Source: a virus
Strand: one strand, 5' to 3'
Length of the DNA: 27,743 nt
Virus record (IMG/VR): IMGVR_UViG_3300009154_000213
Coordinates: 1-27,743 of that record
Both the position numbers and the translations under genes were made by a program. The notes under the pieces are model-generated. The model did no database searches. It was not told the DNA's origin and saw nothing but the letters and a program-made list of their open reading frames with translations. Of this stretch, positions 23,141 to 27,743 are shown piece by piece (position 1 is the first letter of the stretch; each line of letters begins with the position of its first letter).

Positions 23141-24907
23141 TTATCCAATAATTACGTAACGGTATGTTGCATCTGTGGTAGCTGCAACGGTAACTGTATT
23201 TGCGGTAGCTAATGTGACGTCCATATCTACAAGAGCGTTAGTACTGTTATCAAAAATCTGAACAAGAACATATTGGTTATTCATATTATGTGTAATTGTA
23301 CCAGTACCCGAGGCTACTGTAACAGTTCCGGTCAAAGTACGCGCTAAGGTGAACCCCTGAGCAGCTTGTGAGCTAGGTAGGGTGAGCGTGACGCTACCGT
23401 TTAGTGTTGCTGGAGTCAAAGTAACTGCATAGCTTGAGGTACCGCCCGCACGTCCAGCAACCTTTACAGAATCCTGTGTAGCAGCGGCTTGAACAGTTTG
23501 AGTTCCAGTAAAGGTGTTAGCAGCGTTAGTTACTGCTATGTTACTTACTGCTCCTACAGAGCCGTTTACAGAAGTAACAGCGCCTGCTGCGGTAAGCAAA
23601 GTACCAGTAGTAGGCAAAGTTACGTTAGTGTTACCTGCAGTAGTGAATTGAACAGTATCTGTGTTAGAACCAATAGTCGCGCTACCGCTAAGGGTAATAG
23701 TTTTAGAACCGTTGTTTACACCAGTTCCGCCATTTGTAGGGGATAGCAAACCAGTTACAGCGGCAGACTTGCTTAGGTCAATGGCACCAAACGCAGGCGC
23801 ACCTCCAGCACCTGGAATACGCAATACCTGGTCTGCAGTTCCGGCAGCAGTCACGTTAAGCGCACTACCAGCGTTACCCAAAAGAACACCGTTAGAGGTA
23901 AATGTAGTCTGCCCTGTACCACCTTGGTTAACTGCTACAGTACCGCTAATATTACCGTTAGCAAAGACACCAAAAGTAATAGCGTTTGCTGTAGTACCAA
24001 CACCGCTAATAGCGGCAGGTTTGCTAGTTTGAACAAAAGTAAATTTAGCGTTTGCGCTTCCAAGAAGTACATAGGTAAAGTCACCAGCAGCCACTTCACC
24101 AAGAGCGTCATAATCATATGCACGAGTAAGAGTCCAGCTAGTTGTAGAAACACAGGCAGTTACAGTATAAATACCGTTTTGGTCAGTGTTTGTAGTCTGG
24201 TTTTTTAGTAGAACTCTAAGTCCAGTTCCGCCTTGAACGTTGGTACCTGCATCACCAGAAACAACAGTGTAACCGTCAATTACCAGTGAGCCAGTTCCAG
24301 TAAGAGTTGCTCCTACACCAGAAACACCGTTTGAGTAAGTTCCTGTAATTTCAGCGGTTGAAGCATAAGACACGGCTTCGTGAGCATTAATGCCAGTAGC
24401 AATAGTATCTACATATGCCTTAGTAGCAGCGTCTTGAGCAGCTGACGGGTCACCAACGCCAGTAATTCTGTAGGTACCCATAGCAACAGCGCCACTAAAA
24501 ATAGTTGCATTTAGAGTGCTAGGAATATCAGCAGCAGCAAGAGCACGAAATGTTGGAACACCAGTAGAGCCGTTAGGAGCAGCAAGGATAGTATTAGCGC
24601 TTTTTGAAGCATATGGGTTTAGATTATCACCATAATTAGCCGCTAAATCTAGGGTTACCGAAGTAGTACCAGAAGCAGTAATTCTTCCGGAGGTGCCGGC
24701 TACGGAAGTTACGGTTCCAGCAGAAGTGCTAATTGTTTTCCAACCAGCATTGTCACGATACTTTAGCACATTTAGTGAAGAGTCATATTGAATACGACCA
24801 GCACCAGAAGTAATAGCGTCGATAGAAGCAGTTGGAAGGTTGCCAATTACAGCACCTCGTAGTTCAAGACCGTTTAAGTCAATTGGGGTTAAAAATAATC
24901 TAGCCAT
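23141..24907 (-). CDS. Long fibre protein
   Basis: This is a 588-residue protein with AGGAAAATAA before the ATG at 24907. The N-terminus (MARLFLTPIDLNGLELRGAV, RIQYDSSLNVLKYRDNAGWK) is a typical fibre attachment region. A DPSAAQDAATKAYVDTIATG motif is at about 153-172. At about 230-290 is a RVLLKNQTTNTDQNGIYTV domain common in phage fibres. Long G/T/N/S-rich beta repeats with LSPTNGGTGVNN motifs follow, and the C-terminus is HNMNNQYVLVQIFDNSTNAL ending in YRYVIIG. These parts identify a trimeric fibre, probably host-recognising. The order of repeats suggests a flexible shaft. Confidence 0.85.
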   Translation of the reverse strand: MARLFLTPIDLNGLELRGAVIGNLPTASIDAITSGAGRIQYDSSLNVLKYRDNAGWKTISTSAGTVTSVAGTSGRITASGTTSVTLDLAANYGDNLNPYASKSANTILAAPNGSTGVPTFRALAAADIPSTLNATIFSGAVAMGTYRITGVGDPSAAQDAATKAYVDTIATGINAHEAVSYASTAEITGTYSNGVSGVGATLTGTGSLVIDGYTVVSGDAGTNVQGGTGLRVLLKNQTTNTDQNGIYTVTACVSTTSWTLTRAYDYDALGEVAAGDFTYVLLGSANAKFTFVQTSKPAAISGVGTTANAITFGVFANGNISGTVAVNQGGTGQTTFTSNGVLLGNAGSALNVTAAGTADQVLRIPGAGGAPAFGAIDLSKSAAVTGLLSPTNGGTGVNNGSKTITLSGSATIGSNTDTVQFTTAGNTNVTLPTTGTLLTAAGAVTSVNGSVGAVSNIAVTNAANTFTGTQTVQAAATQDSVKVAGRAGGTSSYAVTLTPATLNGSVTLTLPSSQAAQGFTLARTLTGTVTVASGTGTITHNMNNQYVLVQIFDNSTNALVDMDVTLATANTVTVAATTDATYRYVIIG

Positions 24908-24915
24908 TTATTTTC

Positions 24916-25275
24916 CTAAGATAGATAAGCAAAGCCGCTGGTAGCAATTCCAAAAGTTACTACTACCGAAGTGATGGATGGATAAGAGATTGTTCCTTCA
25001 ATTACTGTTCCTGATGAATCAGTTGTTGTAACTGCTGGGTAATACCCAAGAGCGTGAGTTATAGTCCATGTAGTAGTAACTGAGTTTTGTGTAAAAGTTA
25101 GAGAACCGCCAGAAGTTCCTTGTGGCCCTGTAGGTCCAGTTGGTCCAACTGGTCCAGTAGGTCCCGGAGTTCCTGTAAAAACGCTAACAGTGCCTGGATT
25201 AGTAGATGTAGTGACTGAAGGAGTTACGGTAACTTCTACGACTGGTGAGGGGGTAACAATAATTGTATCAGTCAT
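24916..25275 (-). CDS. Short collagen-like fibre protein
   Basis: This is a 119-residue protein. It has six Gly-X-Y triplets, apparently GPTGPVGPTGPTGPQGTS, after a Thr/Val N-terminus. Its C-terminal part (TTWTITHALGYYPAVTTTDS, VIEGTISYPSITSVVVTFGI) is a common phage fibre head of the WTIxHxLGYYPxVTxxDSxGxVxEG family, ending FAYLS. The ATG overlaps the stop of the preceding gene (TAATG). It probably forms a small collagen-trimer appendage with a beta head. Confidence 0.8.
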   Translation of the reverse strand: MTDTIIVTPSPVVEVTVTPSVTTSTNPGTVSVFTGTPGPTGPVGPTGPTGPQGTSGGSLTFTQNSVTTTWTITHALGYYPAVTTTDSSGTVIEGTISYPSITSVVVTFGIATSGFAYLS

Positions 25276-26333
25276 TACTGGGTCACCTGTGGGTAAGTAA
25301 ATACCTGTCCGCGAAGATAGGTAGTAACGCTGTTATCAACAGATGAGGTAGCCTGAATATCCCAGAAGCAACGAACTGGCAGAATAGCGGTAGTAGGTCC
25401 ATCAAGGCTTAGCTTTAGCTTCTTAAGGTTAGCGTCATAAACGGCAATGGTAAATGTAGCCCATAGTGTAGGTGAGCCAGGGTAGGTTCTAATCTGGGCC
25501 TTAAACGTATTAGTGCTAAAGTTCATAGTGTCAGGGAAATCAAGAATAACTGAGAAAGTGTCACCCTGCTGCATTACCATATCGTAGATAGGCACTGTGC
25601 TAGGTATAACTGAGCGGCCATTAAGGTCGTTTTGCATGTAAACGCGCTCTGGGCTAGTAGAGTCATCAATCTCTTGAGCAACGTAGATTGGAACAAGCTT
25701 ATTAGTAGTGCGGCTCACTCTGCGTAGAGTTCCCATCTCAATGCGCCAAACACCAATGTTAAGAGCAGAACATAGATTGCGGTACTGTTCCTTGCGAGAT
25801 TCAATGATTGCACTAAGCTGACGGAAGCGCTCAGAACGAGGAATGCTGACACCGTCAGGGGCTTGAATATCAATATCGAATGCTGCATCCGTAGCTAGGG
25901 CCCAGAGGGCTTCTATGGACGCTAGGAGGACTACTGGATAAGATTCAATCTCAGGTAGGGTGTCAATAGTTATAGCCCTGTTATAGCCGTCTGTGCGGTT
26001 ATTTGTGTGCTGTAAGACTGCGGTGTTAACGTAGTAAGTTAATTGGTCATCAGTAAAGTATCTGTATACGTTACCGGTAATAGTCAGGGTGTGCCCAACT
26101 GCTGGGGCAGTGGCTGTGTGGATAACGCCATAAATAGGCTCAACTGTATAAGTAGTTGGATTAGCCAGGGCGGTGTTGTTGTCTTTAACCATCAAAGTGG
26201 TTGTATCTAGTGGCTTATAGCCAGTAGTAAAGTCTTTAGTAACTCCATCACCAATAAAAACTTTGGTGAACTGACGAGCTTGGTCGTTTAGCTCAACACG
26301 GACCTTAGATACAAGGTCTGAAACAGTCGCCAT
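25275..26333 (-). CDS. Connector/appendage-base protein, possible fusion
   Basis: This is a 352-residue protein. The N-terminal part (MATVSDLVSKVRVELNDQAR, QFTKVFIGDGVTKDFTTGYK) has an SDLVxxVRxELxD opening seen in phage neck/connector proteins and a beta domain. The middle (about 110-215) is helical with VVLLASIEALWALATDAAFD. The last 100 residues (MQQGDTFSVILDFPDTMNFS, FKAQIRTYPGSPTLWATFTI, CFWDIQATSSVDNSVTTYLR) look like a BppU N-terminal-type beta domain that docks fibres. The upstream side is the capsid gene and the downstream side is the fibre block, so it could link fibres to the neck. The domain assignments are by pattern and not certain. Confidence 0.55.
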   Translation of the reverse strand: MATVSDLVSKVRVELNDQARQFTKVFIGDGVTKDFTTGYKPLDTTTLMVKDNNTALANPTTYTVEPIYGVIHTATAPAVGHTLTITGNVYRYFTDDQLTYYVNTAVLQHTNNRTDGYNRAITIDTLPEIESYPVVLLASIEALWALATDAAFDIDIQAPDGVSIPRSERFRQLSAIIESRKEQYRNLCSALNIGVWRIEMGTLRRVSRTTNKLVPIYVAQEIDDSTSPERVYMQNDLNGRSVIPSTVPIYDMVMQQGDTFSVILDFPDTMNFSTNTFKAQIRTYPGSPTLWATFTIAVYDANLKKLKLSLDGPTTAILPVRCFWDIQATSSVDNSVTTYLRGQVFTYPQVTQ

Positions 26334-26357
26334 ATTAACCTAACCTAAGAAAAATCC

Positions 26358-26374
26358 GTCATTTATATGATGAC
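26358..26374. repeat. Short inverted repeat in leader before the 352-residue gene
   Basis: GTCAT at 26358-26362 pairs with ATGAC at 26370-26374, flanking an AT-rich 7-base centre. On the minus strand this lies in the leader between the terminator at 26407-26427 and the gene at 26333. A weak TTTATC/TATAAG pair is nearby but the match is poor. It may be an operator or chance. Confidence 0.25.
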
Positions 26375-26397
26375 TTATAACGTGCAAAAAGTCTGGA

Positions 26398-26427
26398 TAA
26401 ACGAAACAGCGGGCACTAAGCCCGCTG
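26398..26427 (-). terminator. Terminator after the 122-residue gene
   Basis: On the minus strand CAGCGGGC and GCCCGCTG pair in a perfect 8-bp stem with a 5-nt loop (26407-26427), followed by TTTCGTTTA. It lies after the stop of the 26446-26814 gene and before the 352-residue gene. Confidence 0.7.
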
Positions 26428-26445
26428 CCCCGTCTAAAGAGAAGT

Positions 26446-26814
26446 TTAGAATCTCTGTGATACATAACCTTTTAGCTCAAGGTGAGCAGCTACTTCTGGA
26501 GTAACTTCGTACTTCTGACCAGCCTTGAAGCTGTAGTAGTTGCCAGCACCGAAAGTCATACCCTCAATAGTATCCGACACGCGGATAGTTACTGTGGCGT
26601 TCTGTTCTTTGCTCTTAACAACTTCATCAACTACGATTGGCTGAGCACGATTTGGCTCTGTAGCGTCGATTACTTCTGTTTCTGCTTTAATAGCAGCTTC
26701 AGCAGTAGCCATTGCAAGCTCGCTTGTGCGTGCTGCCTGGTCATCTAACTGCTGTGCGACGAGGGCATCTCGTTGGCGACCTGTAAAGTCGCTTGGTTTC
26801 TTTTGTGTTGCCAC
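26446..26814 (-). CDS. Small structural-region protein between two terminators
   Basis: This is a 122-residue protein with a GTG start at 26814 and AGGAG 8-9 nt upstream. The N-terminal half is helical and Ala/Glu-rich (RQRDALVAQQLDDQAARTSE, LAMATAEAAIKAET). The C-terminal half (GMTFGAGNYYSFKAGQKYEV, TPEVAAHLELKGYVSQRF) is a small beta-type motif: a YxFxxGxxYEVxPEVAxHLxxxGYV signature seen in small phage proteins near the capsid gene. It may be a head protein. It is bounded on both sides by terminators and has its own candidate promoter. Confidence 0.65.
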   Translation of the reverse strand: MATQKKPSDFTGRQRDALVAQQLDDQAARTSELAMATAEAAIKAETEVIDATEPNRAQPIVVDEVVKSKEQNATVTIRVSDTIEGMTFGAGNYYSFKAGQKYEVTPEVAAHLELKGYVSQRF

Positions 26815-26831
26815 GGGGTATTCTCCTAATT

Positions 26832-26859
26832 AGTATCTCGGTATTGCAGGGGTTGTAAA
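26832..26859 (-). promoter_or_regulatory. Candidate promoter for the 122-residue gene
   Basis: On the minus strand TTTACA (26854-26859) and GATACT (26832-26837) are 16 nt apart and match the TTGACA/TATAAT consensus at 5 and 4 of 6 positions. The box starts inside the U-tract of the capsid terminator. This would give the gene its own transcription after termination. It is a weaker match than the promoter at 2880-2907. Confidence 0.4.
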
Positions 26860-26883
26860 AGGGGGGCCATTTCTGACCCCCCT
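26857..26883 (-). terminator. Strong terminator after the major capsid gene
   Basis: On the minus strand AGGGGGGTCA pairs with TGGCCCCCCT in a perfect 10-bp stem (one T-G wobble) closed by a GAAA tetraloop, at 26860-26883, followed by TTTT. It begins only about 8 nt after the capsid TAA. The stem is unusually strong and would isolate capsid transcription from later genes. Confidence 0.85.
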
Positions 26884-26890
26884 AACACAA

Positions 26891-27743
26891 TTAGTTGGTT
26901 GAAGCTACAATCACAGCCTGGTCAGTGATTAGACCTAGACCAAAGATTGAGTACCATGCTAGTGCGTGTTCACGACCGAAGTCTAGAATACCACCATCAC
27001 GTAGCTCAACTGGAAGTGAAATAGCGTGACCGAATGCGTTATCTCCGATGAAGATAGCGTCGTAGCGGTCTGCGTTACCGTTACCAGTCCACTCAGCAGG
27101 GCTTACGTAGCCTCCACCAGCAGCTGGGGTTGGGTTAGATACTGCAGTGTCTGCAGACCAACCGGTACCTGCACCGTTAGTAACCTTACGGACCTGAGTG
27201 GTCTCGATGAATACGGTGTCGTATAGACGACCGATTTCACCTAGCATGAAGTTACCTGGAGCAGCGTACTTAGTTACTTCGATGAACTCAGCAGTGTCGC
27301 GTAGACGACGTGACTGGTGAGGGTGAACGAATGCAACATAGGTCTCGCCAAGCCTTGGAATGTTCTTAGTCGCTAGGTTCTCTACCGCGTCCTTAACAGT
27401 ACGTGGGCTCAAGAAGTAGTTACCAGTCATTGAGGCGTTGCTTGTACCATTTGTACCGTATCCGTACTGGTTGAAGTTACCAGTTCCGTTAGTGATAGCG
27501 GTTAGGTTGGTACGGTCTTCACCCCAGATTTGAGAAGTCGCACCGTATAGGGTGTCGCGGCTTAGCTTGTCTAGGTAAAGAGCCATGTTACGGCCTAGCA
27601 GACGAGAAGCTGAAGCCATAACGTCATCGAAAGATGCGTTTAGCAATAGCTCTGAAACTGCAAGTGCGTATCCGTGCTCTGAAACGGTGATTGAGAACTG
27701 CTGTGCAGTCAGAGCGTTGGTCTGCATACGTACACCTTCAACA
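26891..27743 (-). CDS. Major capsid protein, N4-gp56 family, 5' end outside window
   Basis: The frame is open to the edge, with EGVRMQTNALTAQQFSITVS before and across the first internal ATG (27727), so the gene starts beyond 27743. At least 283 residues are visible. The block following EGV, with SEHGYALAVSELLLNASFDD, LLGRNMALYLDKLSRDTLYG, VKDAVENLATKNIPRLGETY, FVHPHQSRRLRDTAEFIEVT and the C-terminal LGLITDQAVIVAS, matches N4-gp56-family capsid proteins of the HK97 fold. The Ala/Leu helical P-domain and long insert (TNGAGTGWSADTAVSNPTPA) fit. It forms the capsid shell. Confidence 0.9.
   Translation of the reverse strand, partial: VEGVRMQTNALTAQQFSITVSEHGYALAVSELLLNASFDDVMASASRLLGRNMALYLDKLSRDTLYGATSQIWGEDRTNLTAITNGTGNFNQYGYGTNGTSNASMTGNYFLSPRTVKDAVENLATKNIPRLGETYVAFVHPHQSRRLRDTAEFIEVTKYAAPGNFMLGEIGRLYDTVFIETTQVRKVTNGAGTGWSADTAVSNPTPAAGGGYVSPAEWTGNGNADRYDAIFIGDNAFGHAISLPVELRDGGILDFGREHALAWYSIFGLGLITDQAVIVASTN

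Noticed and set aside
23661-24032. Plus-strand frames over the 588-residue fibre
   Set aside because: Frames opposite a repetitive fibre gene; composition is that of complementary codons and no start site support is present.
26384-26440. Possible promoter pair TTTATC / TATAAG in the leader of the 352-residue gene
   Set aside because: Match to the -35 consensus is poor (about 3 of 6); not strong enough to list as a promoter.
1-27743. tRNA genes, CRISPR arrays, insertion sequences, attachment sites
   Set aside because: I found no cloverleaf-like stretch, no regularly spaced repeats, no transposase and no integrase in the window.

Overview
The window is a stretch of a tailed double-stranded DNA phage (or prophage) genome with contractile-tail (myovirus) architecture. 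Every gene I can support lies on the minus strand, so the functional order runs from right (27743) to left (1). Genes are packed with TAATG or ATGA start/stop overlaps and many have clear Shine-Dalgarno sites. Base composition looks moderately AT-rich by eye. The host cannot be named from the sequence. A bacterium with a sigma70-type promoter and AGGAGG-type ribosome binding is implied. A low-GC actinobacterial or freshwater host is only a guess.

Right to left the layout is as follows. (1) Capsid end: a 5'-truncated N4-gp56-type major capsid protein, a strong terminator, a 122-residue gene, and a second terminator. (2) Connector-like 352-residue protein followed by an appendage block: a short collagen-like fibre, a 588-residue fibre, a 213-residue fibre-like protein and a 63-residue chaperone-like protein. 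(3) A 176-residue protein, then a dense block of tiny, mostly Lys/Ala-rich basic proteins (19648-21743), including genes of only 18, 43 and 48 codons, closed by a GC hairpin terminator. (4) Neck and tail: a small 48-49-residue protein, two neck or tail-completion proteins, sheath, tube, a zinc-ribbon chaperone that appears to be extended by a +1 ribosomal frameshift, and the tape measure. (5) Baseplate: a 457-residue tail protein, a LysM/gp53-like protein, gp27/gpD-like hub, gp5-like spike, gp25-like wedge, gp6/J-like wedge, a small appendage protein and an 874-residue gpI-like protein with carbohydrate-binding-like modules. (6) Replication side: a near-consensus sigma70 promoter that overlaps the stop codon of the last tail gene, then a SLOG/Rossmann-like protein, a probable winged-helix replication initiator, a DnaC/IstB-like AAA+ helicase loader, a SWIM zinc-finger protein and a partial unknown gene at the left edge.

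The tail genes follow a conserved assembly order: terminator, sheath, tube, chaperone, tape measure, hub, spike, wedge. This supports the positional calls. The most noteworthy signals are the probable +1 frameshift between tube and tape measure, two families of small beta modules inserted into three unrelated virion proteins, a spike whose OB fold is split by a C1q-like insert, a collagen-like segment inside the tape measure, and the cluster of tiny basic and cysteine-containing proteins.
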